Below, piece after piece: positions 8,371-17,282 of a stretch of DNA of 64,000 bases. A program made the translations under genes and the position numbers. Numbering within the stretch: position 1 is the stretch's first letter; every line of letters starts with the position of its first letter. The notes beneath the pieces were generated by a model. That model worked only from the letters and a program-made list of their open reading frames with translations. It did no database searches and had not been told where the DNA came from. Source of the stretch: Spirochaeta lutea. GTDB taxonomy: Bacteria > Spirochaetota > Spirochaetia > DSM-27196 > Salinispiraceae. The stretch covers positions 1 to 64,000 of the forward strand of contig NZ_JNUP01000066.1 in the NCBI RefSeq assembly GCF_000758165.1. Direction: 5' to 3'.

Positions 8371-9531
8371 TTATTCCTGAGAATCCCCGGAATTCTGATC
8401 GTCTAGGAGGGATTCCAAATCCAGATGTGCTGTGTCAAGGCTGCTGGAACCCAAGCCCTCCATTTCCACCCGATTTTTCATGGGCAGAAACTCCTGATTA
8501 TAGCTGTCCGCCAGGCGGTATATCTCATCCTCAGCATAATTCCGGGGAATGGCGATTTCCAAGGCATAGGTCGATTCATCCATTCCCCTCCGCATGATGG
8601 CCACAGGGTCAGACACCGTCAGTGCAAAGTGCGGCCCGTAAATAAAGGTCAGTACAAAGAGCAGCACGACAATAATGACAAAGACATAGAGGGAGGTTCT
8701 CGCATCCTGGGCATTCAGAGCCAGGGTCGATAGGTATACCGTAACGGAATCACCCTGGAGATACGCATAATCCCCGGGACCGTACTGGTCGACCATTTCC
8801 GGTCGATCATAGCGCTGGTACACCGTCCGGTTATTCTGTTGAATCAGAAGAATCTCGGGTACGAGGCTGGCACTCTGTCGAATCTGAGAAAGGGAATCCG
8901 AATCGGCAGCATCCACCGTTTCAAGGGTCTGGGACACCGCCTCCGCCCGACGAATGAAGTCCGTACTGGGATCCACGGAAGGAAGCAGGGAGCTCAGGAT
9001 GCTTAAAACCATGACAGTAAATACTATGGTTGCAATCGATAGGGTCGCAATCTTATTAATGTGGCGCTGGGCCATGACCGAATCGATAAAACGGATATTC
9101 TTCGCAATCTTAAGAACCCGAAGCAGCCGGAGAATCCGGGCGATGCGGATGGTTTTTGCGATCTTCAGCACATTAAGAAATCCCCCCATCCCCGAGAATC
9201 CAACCGATCCTGCAGCCAGGGCAATGACCGTCGGCCCGGAATTTAATAGAAGCAGGGGTATGGAGGCTGCCAGATCAATCCAGCCCCCTCGCTCCAACAG
9301 GTATCCCCGGACATCCCGTTGAAGGATGCTGGCGTACAACCGTGATAGAAACTCAATGGAAAAAAACAGGTCGAAACCAAACCCTGTATACACCAACACC
9401 CGCCGGAACGACCAACTCCAGCCGCTGAGCCGGGCAAAGTCTTCCAAAAACGTCTGTATTAATACAAGGAAAATTGCTGCAACCACAATCCCTTCTAACA
9501 AGCCTTTTACCGAGGTCTTTTGGGTCCTCAT
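8371..9531 (-). CDS. Membrane protein with a voltage-sensor domain and no pore motif (386 aa)
   Basis: Residues 11-150 have the layout of a four-helix voltage-sensor domain. S2 carries D54 and E60 (SIEFLSRLY), S3 carries D86 (WIDLAASIP), and S4 has positive residues at every third position: K123, K126, R129, R132, R135, R138, K141, K144 and R147. A fifth membrane helix follows (about 158-180), then a ~100-residue extracytoplasmic segment, a sixth helix (about 283-305) and a HAMP-like cytoplasmic stretch. No K+ or Na+ channel selectivity filter such as TVGYG is visible. By family this would be called an ion transporter, but the architecture looks more like a voltage sensor joined to a chemoreceptor-type sensing module. 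It sits between the gene at 9543 and ylxP in a tight operon. Confidence 0.85.
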   Translation of the reverse strand: MRTQKTSVKGLLEGIVVAAIFLVLIQTFLEDFARLSGWSWSFRRVLVYTGFGFDLFFSIEFLSRLYASILQRDVRGYLLERGGWIDLAASIPLLLLNSGPTVIALAAGSVGFSGMGGFLNVLKIAKTIRIARILRLLRVLKIAKNIRFIDSVMAQRHINKIATLSIATIVFTVMVLSILSSLLPSVDPSTDFIRRAEAVSQTLETVDAADSDSLSQIRQSASLVPEILLIQQNNRTVYQRYDRPEMVDQYGPGDYAYLQGDSVTVYLSTLALNAQDARTSLYVFVIIVVLLFVLTFIYGPHFALTVSDPVAIMRRGMDESTYALEIAIPRNYAEDEIYRLADSYNQEFLPMKNRVEMEGLGSSSLDTAHLDLESLLDDQNSGDSQE

Positions 9532-9542
9532 CTGAGTTCCTC

Positions 9543-10472
9543 CTAACGGGAAAATTCCGCCGCAATCATGAATAGTTCATCCAAAAACCGCACATCGTAC
9601 CCGAACACGGGGTAGTTTTTCCGAGCCGTACTGAGCCAGCTCTTCTCTGGTGTATTGGCACCGCGGTCCACGGTTTGCCCAGGACGGTAGGCCCTGCCCC
9701 AGTCAGAAAAAATACATGCAAGTCGTGCGGTGGCTTCAATATACGAGTTGTCCTTAAATGAGAGATTCGCGTTAATGCCGCTGGACAGTATCTGGGGGGG
9801 TAGATTCTTCCACTCTTCCCCTAATTGTTTTCTGAGCTTTTCACCGAAACTGGGTTGGATCACTCCGCTCCGCCGGTCGGGCAGGGATTGATGTGCCCTG
9901 ACGTAGTAGTAGATGACCGGACGGAGTAGCATACTGGTTTCCACATACCGGAGGATCTCCTCCCTGCTCATCTTTAACCGCTGCACCTTGGACAGCTCAA
10001 AATGGATGTGCCGTTTACGATCCACTGCTTCAAGGCAGTAAAACTGGGGCAATCGACGTTCTATGGCGGTCCAAATGCCGGTGTACATCCGTCTGGCGTG
10101 GGGATTGGTAACCAAACCTAACACGAGCTTCTTCAACTCCTGCTTTGATCGGGTTAGTTCGGTTGTGCTCGCATCCAGGGCCTGGAAAAAACTGAGATCC
10201 AAGGTATTATCCAGGTATGATATCATCTGGGGCAGCAGTTGGGTGTTGGTAATCTCGTAGAGATTAGTCAACAGCAATGCTATGATCTGTCCCCAGGAGC
10301 GACCGGGAAAAAACCTGTCTGCCGCCAGGGTGGGGCCCAGAACATTCCGGTTTTGCATGAGAAACTGAATGATCTGCTCTTCTCGCTGCAAAAGAGAATC
10401 CTCTGCTAAGGCCGGATTCTGTAGTAACTTTACCAAAAAGGCCTTAGCCTTCGGAGCCTCTGCGCTGTCCAT
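9543..10472 (-). CDS. Hypothetical protein (309 aa)
   Basis: Not recognised. Predicted mostly helical and soluble, with no signal peptide or membrane segment and no catalytic motif I can name. The N-terminal third is amphipathic helix; the C-terminal part (DVRFLDELFMIAAEFSR) is well structured. It heads an operon with the voltage-sensor-like protein (11-bp gap) and ylxP. The ATG at 10472 has no SD, but a -10-like TATACT ends 7 bp upstream, pointing to a leaderless start. The gene is divergent from the 1720-aa secreted protein, with only 30 bp between starts. Confidence 0.75.
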   Translation of the reverse strand: MDSAEAPKAKAFLVKLLQNPALAEDSLLQREEQIIQFLMQNRNVLGPTLAADRFFPGRSWGQIIALLLTNLYEITNTQLLPQMISYLDNTLDLSFFQALDASTTELTRSKQELKKLVLGLVTNPHARRMYTGIWTAIERRLPQFYCLEAVDRKRHIHFELSKVQRLKMSREEILRYVETSMLLRPVIYYYVRAHQSLPDRRSGVIQPSFGEKLRKQLGEEWKNLPPQILSSGINANLSFKDNSYIEATARLACIFSDWGRAYRPGQTVDRGANTPEKSWLSTARKNYPVFGYDVRFLDELFMIAAEFSR

Positions 10473-10479
10473 GGAAGCA

Positions 10480-10508
10480 AGTATAATACAGGGAGTTTAA
10501 AATTGAAA
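10480..10508 (-). promoter_or_regulatory. Candidate leaderless promoter for the gene ending at 9543
   Basis: On the minus strand TTTCAA (10508-10503), a 17-bp spacer, TATACT (10485-10480) and 7 bp to ATG 10472. The -35 overlaps the TTG start of the divergent gene. On the plus strand an overlapping TATAAT (10482-10487) may serve the divergent gene, which has a GGGAG ribosome site. Confidence 0.5.
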
Positions 10509-13500
10509 ACCCGCAGAGAGAACTCGTTTGGCCTGCTTCTCGGAATACTGATCTTCAGCTGCCCTCTGTCCGGGGGTTTTTCCCAAACTCCCCCCCCGAA
10601 CCTGGAGAACCTGCCTCCGGGGATGCGGGAATATTTCGAACCCGAAGCCCCGGCCTCCCTTCTCGATTTGTCCCTGGGCGATCTTGCCGCAGAACTGTTC
10701 ATCTACGGTACCTGGACGAGCCAACTCGGTGCTCATTTCGGGGTTAGCTTTGTACCCGATTCCCAGGGTGATGTTGTTGCCATTCCGGGAACATTTCCTG
10801 GGCTTGAAGCCATCCCCTTTAAAAACACCGTCGATCTGCTGGTGAGTATCTGGATTGATCGGGGGTATTTTCTGGAGGCCGATGCAAAAAAGGAGTTTTC
10901 GGATTTGGGCCTTCTCATGGGGTACTCAAATTGGGAGCAGGATTTCTGGTTATCCAGGGTATGGCTGGGCAACCGGGGCATCGGGGTCCTGGGAAATCCC
11001 ATGCTTCCCCAGCTTGCAGTCATCGACGGTACACCCGGCATCACCGCGGCCGCCCGATCATCCCTGGGGGTCCATGAGGTGGTTCTGCGGCTGGACGGCC
11101 GCCAGACCAGCACACGGTATTTCCTGGGTACCCAGGAGGTGGAGATGGTGCAGATTGAAGACAGCCGGTGGGTCTCCGGCTTTTCATTCATGCTTCCCTG
11201 GGGATTCCCTGCAAGCCTTCAGGATGAATTCGACCTGTACCAAGAGGTGGCCCCTAGCACACCCGGCGCCATTGAGGATGAAGCCGGGATCCGGTACCTC
11301 CCCCTCAAAGCCCGGGAGGATTACCAACTCCTGGCGGAACAAGGCAGGGTGTACCTGAAGGAACATCCGGGGCAGAAGCGGATAGTGGCAATGGTACCTC
11401 CCTTCGAGGACTCCTATCAGGAATATCCCCTCGTACCCCTGACCCTCGATCCGAATGCCCCGAACCGCTATCATTTCCAGCCGACAGATACATTGGAAGT
11501 CCGCCTTCCCCCTGGACAGGATCTAGAACTCTACGCAGACCGCCTGGACACCCTGGAACTCTCCGAAGACTCGGATCCCGCTACCTGGCCTGGAATTACC
11601 CGGCTTTTTCCCGAATTTCCCCGGGGCAGCGGTTCTTACGGCATCCTGCTCTTCGATCCCCAACGGTTTTCCCCCTTCATGGACTACGGGTTTTACTCCA
11701 TGAAATCGAACCAGGACGGAGAAACTCCCGAAACTCCGGAATCAACCGAACCTTCCGAATCCCCGGCAGGTCAGGAGCTGCTCCGGGCAGATTACCAGCC
11801 CGGCGGCGGAAGCGGAATACTCCCCATGGTGCTCCAACAACTCTCCCCCACCCTGCTCCGGATTATTCCCGGAGATACCGGAGGCCCCAGGCGTCTGCCC
11901 CTGCTCTCCTACACCCCAGAAGCACTCAATACAAACCCATACATTTCTCGGAGCCTTCAGCCTCCGGGAACTATTCGCTTTTACCGGCCCCTGGGAGAGG
12001 ATTCCGGCGTAATCACCCTCTCCCCGGATACCAAACCGGGATCCATCACTGTGCTTCGTAACGGTGTTCCCGTCCAGGATGTGGAGATAATCCCAGAAAC
12101 CGGGGAACTGCGTCTCCGCCCTGAACCGCACAACACCGAGCTTATTACCGTAACCCAGCAAAGCCACAGTCCGGGATCCGCCTTCACCAACCTCAGCATC
12201 GGCACCCAGCATCGCATCAGCCTTGCAGAGGACCGATTCACCCTCGGACTCGGAGTAGCCGGTTCCATTCCGATTGCCGAGGATGGTGCCGCAGCCTTAA
12301 CCGATCTGGATGCCGAGGGACTCTCACGGCGATCGGGTCTCCTCGAAGGGCGCTTGGATACCTCCTACCTGGATGATTGGATCACTGCCCGGATAAGCCT
12401 GGAGGCCCAGCTTCAGACCAGCGACCGTTTCGGAGGCATCGGCATATTCTCATCCGGAGGAACAACCTTCACTGTAATCTCCGAACCCTACCGGGCACTC
12501 CCCCTTTCGGATCTCGCTCCGTCCTGGCTCTATCCGGAAACCTCGCTGCCGGAACTCTCCCGGGAAACCCGGGCCCTTCCGGTGTACCGGGATTCCTACA
12601 TCGGCGGATCTATTCGGGAGCTCCCCAGGACGTATGATGATCCAGCCCTTACCGAGGACTCCACCCTGCCCCCGGGGGAGCAAGACGGGGTAACCCTGAC
12701 CGGGCCCTATCCCGTCAGGGGAACCGGTACCCAGGATTCCCTTATCGAGGGTTACGGCCACCTCTTGGAATCCCATTTCACAGAGAACCAGGTCTGGACC
12801 GGTATGATTCTCCCCGGGGCTCTTTGGTCCGAAACCCCGGAACCCGATGCCCCGGATCAAGACAGAATGACCAGTCCTCCCTCCCGAATACGGGGCACCG
12901 TCGGGCTGTTGGAACTGCCCCAGACCGGTGCCGAGGTCGACCTCTACCTGCTGGTCGGACACATGCCCGAAGACCTCAACAGTAACGGAACCATCGACCA
13001 AGGGTATCCCCTGGCCCTGGATGCTCAAGGAACAATTCTAGCTGGAACAGACTGGCAGCGGGGGTATACCGCCGGGCTGATTGACATCCCCCCCGGGGAG
13101 GACCTGAACCGGAACGCGGTGTTGGATAGGTTCCAAAGAGCCCAAGGCATGGCCCTCTCTTTGGGCAGCTTCACCGCATCGGGCCCCGGAACCATCACCT
13201 TCGACCGCCCCATCCCTCCCTCGGTGCGAATCCAGATTCTACAAGGCACAGCAGAGATCGCCCTGGTTGCAATCAATAAGGGGCAATCCCCCGGCACTCT
13301 GCGGATCGTCGCCGGCGACTGGCGCTACATCTTCGATGATTGGCCCCTCTCCCCCGGCACCGGGGGAACAGTCACCCAATACCCCCCGGACCATCCCCTG
13401 GCCCAGGATCTTCCCGGCCTACCCACCCGGGGAGATTGGGGTCAATCCTTCGCCCAGGGCAACCGCCAGTTTTCCTGGAACGCCGGGCAACCCGAATCCT

Positions 13501-15665
13501 GGGAAACCGGCACCTCCTTTTCTCCGGTCCCCAAACAGGCCTACAACAAAATCTCCCTTTCTTTCTATATTCACGACCTGGACCAGGGAACCATGACCCT
13601 CCTGGTCCGGGGCCAACACCAGGGCACCGCGGTCAGCCTCCCCGCGGCCCTCTCCCTGCCCTCGACGCCGGGATGGTACCGTCTGGATATAGATCTAACC
13701 CAGGGGGATTTCACCCTTTCTGATGCACAAAATACCGTCCTCCAAAGCGGCAGCCTTACAACCCCGATCCCGGAGGTGCTAACCGGCTTGGGCATAGAAA
13801 TATCGGAGACCAACCGCGGCACTGTAACCCTTGGTCAGGCATGGTTTTCCTCACCCAACACCCGGGGACAGCTGTCCACCCAGGGCGATCTAATCCTGAG
13901 AGCCGGAGAAAGCAGCATCTACGGGCTTACCCAGGTTAACTGGATAACCGGAAACCTCCTCGCCGATCTAGGGCTAACCCTGGGTTATTCGGGCTTCTCT
14001 CTCCGGGGAAATCTCACCCTAGGCAACCAGAGCTATACCACCTCTCCTGAAATCATCTCCGCAGGCCACGGTCTAACCCTCCCCCTCGGGTTCCTTTCCC
14101 TCGGACACTCCTATACCCAAGGCCTGGATCCAACGAACCTCTGGAATTCCCTCACCAATACCCTGCAAATCACCCTGGGAAAAACCGTTCCCCAATTCAC
14201 CTTGAGTCTCGCCAGCTCTCTAAGCGAGGCATCGAGACTGCTCCATCGCAGCTGGAAGGGCTCCCTGGGATTCAGTGGTAAAAGTCAGGGTGATTCTCAT
14301 GCCTCTGCTTCCCAATTCGATGCAACCCTTACCCATACCCAGGGGCATCGACCTTCAACCCCCCGAACCCTCTCCACCAACTACCCCTCGAGCCTGCTGG
14401 CGAGCCTGGAACACAGCGTACCCTGGGTTATCTCCCAGGAAGATAGCCGCAGCTACACCGGGACCACGGGACTGAAACTCCCGGGTATGGAACTATCCTA
14501 TTCCATCGCCGATGAACATCCCCCGGGTTCCATCGGCCCCCGGGCGGTCAGGGCAGGTCAGAAACTCACCCTGTTCCTGATTCAAACCGAGATAGCCGAT
14601 CTTACCCTGAACTACTCCCGCGATTCCGTCAGCCAATGGGAACCGGCGCTTTTTCATTCCATCGGGGAGGATTTACAGAGCCTCGGTAGAATCATTCAGC
14701 AGGCTCCCCGGTCGATCATAGACCTTCCCCTCGCAGACCTGCTGTGGCCGGAATCCATCCTGGAAATTCCCGGAAGCAGCGCATTCACCCTGACCCCGAG
14801 CATCACCCTTAACCTCTCCCGCCCCCTCCGGGGCCTCGCATCGGACCTCTACACCCCGAGTTCCGTCTTTGTGGGAGCAGGAAGAATCTCCACGGAAGCC
14901 CGGGATTCCACCAGCCTCGGTGGGTCAGTTGGTATCAATGCCCTGAATATCTTCGGCCGTCGGGGCATCCTCGCCTCAAGTCAGGCCTTCGACAGCGATG
15001 ACATTCGGTTATCCGGCGGCTTTGTATTGGTGCACCCGGAGATGTACTGGTACGGGGGATTAGCCGCCCAATGGGAGTTGTACGGCCTGGGATCCGGCGC
15101 CGGCAGCCCTCCGCCTCAATCCCTCTGGGAACTGCCGATATCGCCCTTGGGGTTCCCCCAGGGGGGCAGTTTACTCCCCCACACCCTGACCCTGAATACG
15201 GATCTCACCCTCGTCCGCCACCTAGAAGGAGGATTTATCGGCTCCCTAGGGGGCGGATACTCCTACGATACCCCTCTGCCGCCCATGCCGGAACAACTGA
15301 AGGCCTGGACGGACCAACAGCCCTGGCAGCTTATTCACCAAACCACGGGAATGATTGCCGGCCAGCTTCCCGGAGCTGGACTCAGCATGCCCCAGGAGCA
15401 AGCGGCAGGAGAATCACCCCAAAACAGCCCTAACATGACACCCCGAACCTGGAATAAACCCTCACTTTTTACCGTTCCCCTAGTGTCTTCAGGTTCATTC
15501 TCAATTATCATTAAGCACAGCAGCGTAATTGTCCTTCCCGGTGCGGGAAGTCTCCGGCTCTTTGCAGGCCTTGGCTGGAGACTCTACGAGTACCTGAAAA
15601 TTCCGGATACCCTTACCCATCAACTGGGAGGACACGTGGGAATTGAGGTTCAACTTCAATTGTGA
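10503..15665 (+). CDS. Giant secreted protein (1720 aa)
   Basis: Starts at TTG 10503, placed seven bases after GGGAG. The first ~28 residues form a signal peptide (LLLGILIFSCPLSGGFSQ). The rest is strand-rich with many Gly, Pro, Ser and Thr and has no cytoplasmic-type domain. Two DxNxNxxxD calcium-loop-like motifs sit at residues 824-832 (DLNSNGTID) and 867-875 (DLNRNAVLD), close to each other in the middle. The C-terminal ~500 residues alternate hydrophobic strands and end GIEVQLQL, compatible with an outer-membrane barrel or surface beta-structure. Similar calcium-loop motifs occur in giant outer-membrane proteins such as SprA, but I cannot claim homology. It is followed by two more outer-membrane-type proteins, suggesting an envelope cluster. 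Confidence 0.8.
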   Translation: MKTRRENSFGLLLGILIFSCPLSGGFSQTPPPNLENLPPGMREYFEPEAPASLLDLSLGDLAAELFIYGTWTSQLGAHFGVSFVPDSQGDVVAIPGTFPGLEAIPFKNTVDLLVSIWIDRGYFLEADAKKEFSDLGLLMGYSNWEQDFWLSRVWLGNRGIGVLGNPMLPQLAVIDGTPGITAAARSSLGVHEVVLRLDGRQTSTRYFLGTQEVEMVQIEDSRWVSGFSFMLPWGFPASLQDEFDLYQEVAPSTPGAIEDEAGIRYLPLKAREDYQLLAEQGRVYLKEHPGQKRIVAMVPPFEDSYQEYPLVPLTLDPNAPNRYHFQPTDTLEVRLPPGQDLELYADRLDTLELSEDSDPATWPGITRLFPEFPRGSGSYGILLFDPQRFSPFMDYGFYSMKSNQDGETPETPESTEPSESPAGQELLRADYQPGGGSGILPMVLQQLSPTLLRIIPGDTGGPRRLPLLSYTPEALNTNPYISRSLQPPGTIRFYRPLGEDSGVITLSPDTKPGSITVLRNGVPVQDVEIIPETGELRLRPEPHNTELITVTQQSHSPGSAFTNLSIGTQHRISLAEDRFTLGLGVAGSIPIAEDGAAALTDLDAEGLSRRSGLLEGRLDTSYLDDWITARISLEAQLQTSDRFGGIGIFSSGGTTFTVISEPYRALPLSDLAPSWLYPETSLPELSRETRALPVYRDSYIGGSIRELPRTYDDPALTEDSTLPPGEQDGVTLTGPYPVRGTGTQDSLIEGYGHLLESHFTENQVWTGMILPGALWSETPEPDAPDQDRMTSPPSRIRGTVGLLELPQTGAEVDLYLLVGHMPEDLNSNGTIDQGYPLALDAQGTILAGTDWQRGYTAGLIDIPPGEDLNRNAVLDRFQRAQGMALSLGSFTASGPGTITFDRPIPPSVRIQILQGTAEIALVAINKGQSPGTLRIVAGDWRYIFDDWPLSPGTGGTVTQYPPDHPLAQDLPGLPTRGDWGQSFAQGNRQFSWNAGQPESWETGTSFSPVPKQAYNKISLSFYIHDLDQGTMTLLVRGQHQGTAVSLPAALSLPSTPGWYRLDIDLTQGDFTLSDAQNTVLQSGSLTTPIPEVLTGLGIEISETNRGTVTLGQAWFSSPNTRGQLSTQGDLILRAGESSIYGLTQVNWITGNLLADLGLTLGYSGFSLRGNLTLGNQSYTTSPEIISAGHGLTLPLGFLSLGHSYTQGLDPTNLWNSLTNTLQITLGKTVPQFTLSLASSLSEASRLLHRSWKGSLGFSGKSQGDSHASASQFDATLTHTQGHRPSTPRTLSTNYPSSLLASLEHSVPWVISQEDSRSYTGTTGLKLPGMELSYSIADEHPPGSIGPRAVRAGQKLTLFLIQTEIADLTLNYSRDSVSQWEPALFHSIGEDLQSLGRIIQQAPRSIIDLPLADLLWPESILEIPGSSAFTLTPSITLNLSRPLRGLASDLYTPSSVFVGAGRISTEARDSTSLGGSVGINALNIFGRRGILASSQAFDSDDIRLSGGFVLVHPEMYWYGGLAAQWELYGLGSGAGSPPPQSLWELPISPLGFPQGGSLLPHTLTLNTDLTLVRHLEGGFIGSLGGGYSYDTPLPPMPEQLKAWTDQQPWQLIHQTTGMIAGQLPGAGLSMPQEQAAGESPQNSPNMTPRTWNKPSLFTVPLVSSGSFSIIIKHSSVIVLPGAGSLRLFAGLGWRLYEYLKIPDTLTHQLGGHVGIEVQLQL

Positions 15666-15679
15666 CACTGATTACTTCG

Positions 15680-15782
15680 TAGTGCGCCAAGGGATGTACC
15701 ATACGCCGTACATAGACACACCCTGCTATCCAATCCAAGGATAGTGTCACCGGCAGCAATGGTTACAACCTTCTATGCACTA
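15680..15782. repeat. Intergenic inverted-repeat element, copy at 15.7 kb
   Basis: A 99-bp unit (15682-15780) bounded by TA on both sides. The right end reads GGTTACAACCTTCTATGCAC, the left end begins GTGCGCC. Its reverse complement starts like the 28.3-kb copy (GTGCAYARAAGGTTGTAAC) and then diverges. It fills most of the gap between the 1720-aa gene and the beta-barrel gene. Confidence 0.75.
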
Positions 15783-15830
15783 TAGATTTTTTTGCTTCCG
15801 GCGTTATATTTATAAGGAGGAGGGATTCCT

Positions 15831-17258
15831 ATGAAGCAGCGTATAGTTACCGTCTTGATCGGTACTTTGTTTTTTTGTCTCGCTACCGTTCCCCTGGTGA
15901 GCCAGGATGAGGCCGGTTCACCGGATCTTGGATTAGGAATGGACCTGGCTCTGGGCACCAGCACCTTTACTAACCCCAGCACTGGCCAGCAGGAAAACTG
16001 GCAGACCCTGGGACTGAAGCCAGATTTGGCCATCGGCAAGTTCGGTATCGGTCTGGATATTACCTTGAATTACCGATTCACGACCTCCGAGGGAGAACCG
16101 GGATTCGAGGTACGGAAAGAGGACTGGGTTCCCTCGGAAGAAGCAGGCACTACCTTCCTGGATCTGTATCTCCCCCTGTTTAATTACATTCGCTGGGGTG
16201 TGAAGGGTGAACCGCTGTATGCCAAGATCGGCGGCATCGAAGACGGTCTTCTGGGTAACGGGTTTATTCTGGGTGGTTTTTCTAACACCCTCCATCGGCC
16301 GGACAACCGCCTCGTGGGTCTAAGTTTCGATCTTGACGGCAATCTCTTCGGATTTCCCTATGTCGGCTTAGAGACCTTCGTTAGCAACCTTGCAGCCTTT
16401 GATCTAATGGGAGGACGCTTCTACACCCGTCCCCTGGCTTGGCTGAATGTTCCGGTACTAAATACCATGCAACTCGGCTTTACCCTTGTCGCCGACCGGG
16501 ATCCCTTCTTCTTCGACCGGTTGGATTATAAAGAGGTTGCCGCTGCCAGCGAAACAGCACCGACGTATCGCTACCCTGATTACCAAGACTATGTAGAATC
16601 GAAGGAAAATCTTCCGGATCCGGCAAGTATGTGGGGTTTCGACCTGCGGGTACCCATTCTTGGAAGCCAAGCCATCAGCCTCGCAGCCTTTACCGACCTG
16701 GTTAAACAACCCAGCGGCACCGGATTCATGATCGGCTTTGGCGGACAAGCCTTCAGTCTGCTGAATTTCGGCGCCCAGGTGCGTGTTCTGGGAGAAAACT
16801 TTCTGCCGGTATACTTTGATGGCAACTACGATCTGTACCGGGTTGATAAATACCGCATATTAACGGGAGAGGAGACGGTTCCAGGCTATGAAGGTTGGTT
16901 CGCCACCCTGGGTCTGGATGTCTTGGAAGGTATGGTAGTCTTCAATGCGAGCCTGGAAGGCCCATTCAAGCCCGATCCCGATGTACTATTCCTGAATCCC
17001 ACCCTGAAAGGGCATCTCAGCGTATCGCCGGAGCTTCTGGCCGGCTTCAGCCTGAACGGCCACTATGAGAAGAAAGGAATCACCGACATTGCGGATCTGA
17101 TTAGTCCGGAAAATGCAGTTATCGGCCTCTCCGTGGGGTACCAGACCGGTCCGGCCATAATTTCCTTGGTATATGACTTGAAGTATAATCCCGTTACCGC
17201 TGAAGGTGCGGACCCCTGGAAGGTCACCTCAAGCATTGAAACAACACTGACCTTTTAG
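15831..17258 (+). CDS. Predicted outer-membrane beta-barrel protein (475 aa)
   Basis: A classic signal peptide (MKQRIVTVLIGTLFFCLATVPLVSQ) is followed by alternating hydrophobic strands with aromatic girdle residues and a C-terminal phenylalanine (ETTLTF), as in outer-membrane barrels inserted by the BAM complex. No specific porin or transporter family is recognised. A very strong ribosome site (AAGGAGGAGGG) precedes the ATG. It is followed after 24 bp by the FecR-barrel gene and preceded by the giant secreted protein, and the three are likely to work at the cell surface. Confidence 0.85.
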   Translation: MKQRIVTVLIGTLFFCLATVPLVSQDEAGSPDLGLGMDLALGTSTFTNPSTGQQENWQTLGLKPDLAIGKFGIGLDITLNYRFTTSEGEPGFEVRKEDWVPSEEAGTTFLDLYLPLFNYIRWGVKGEPLYAKIGGIEDGLLGNGFILGGFSNTLHRPDNRLVGLSFDLDGNLFGFPYVGLETFVSNLAAFDLMGGRFYTRPLAWLNVPVLNTMQLGFTLVADRDPFFFDRLDYKEVAAASETAPTYRYPDYQDYVESKENLPDPASMWGFDLRVPILGSQAISLAAFTDLVKQPSGTGFMIGFGGQAFSLLNFGAQVRVLGENFLPVYFDGNYDLYRVDKYRILTGEETVPGYEGWFATLGLDVLEGMVVFNASLEGPFKPDPDVLFLNPTLKGHLSVSPELLAGFSLNGHYEKKGITDIADLISPENAVIGLSVGYQTGPAIISLVYDLKYNPVTAEGADPWKVTSSIETTLTF

Positions 17259-17282
17259 GGATGTCCAGTTAAGGAGGAATAT

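Noticed and set aside
9543-15665. Many long open frames opposite the giant secreted gene and other genes.
   Set aside because: They are composition-driven antisense or shifted frames of GC-rich coding DNA, without SD, family motifs or plausible starts.
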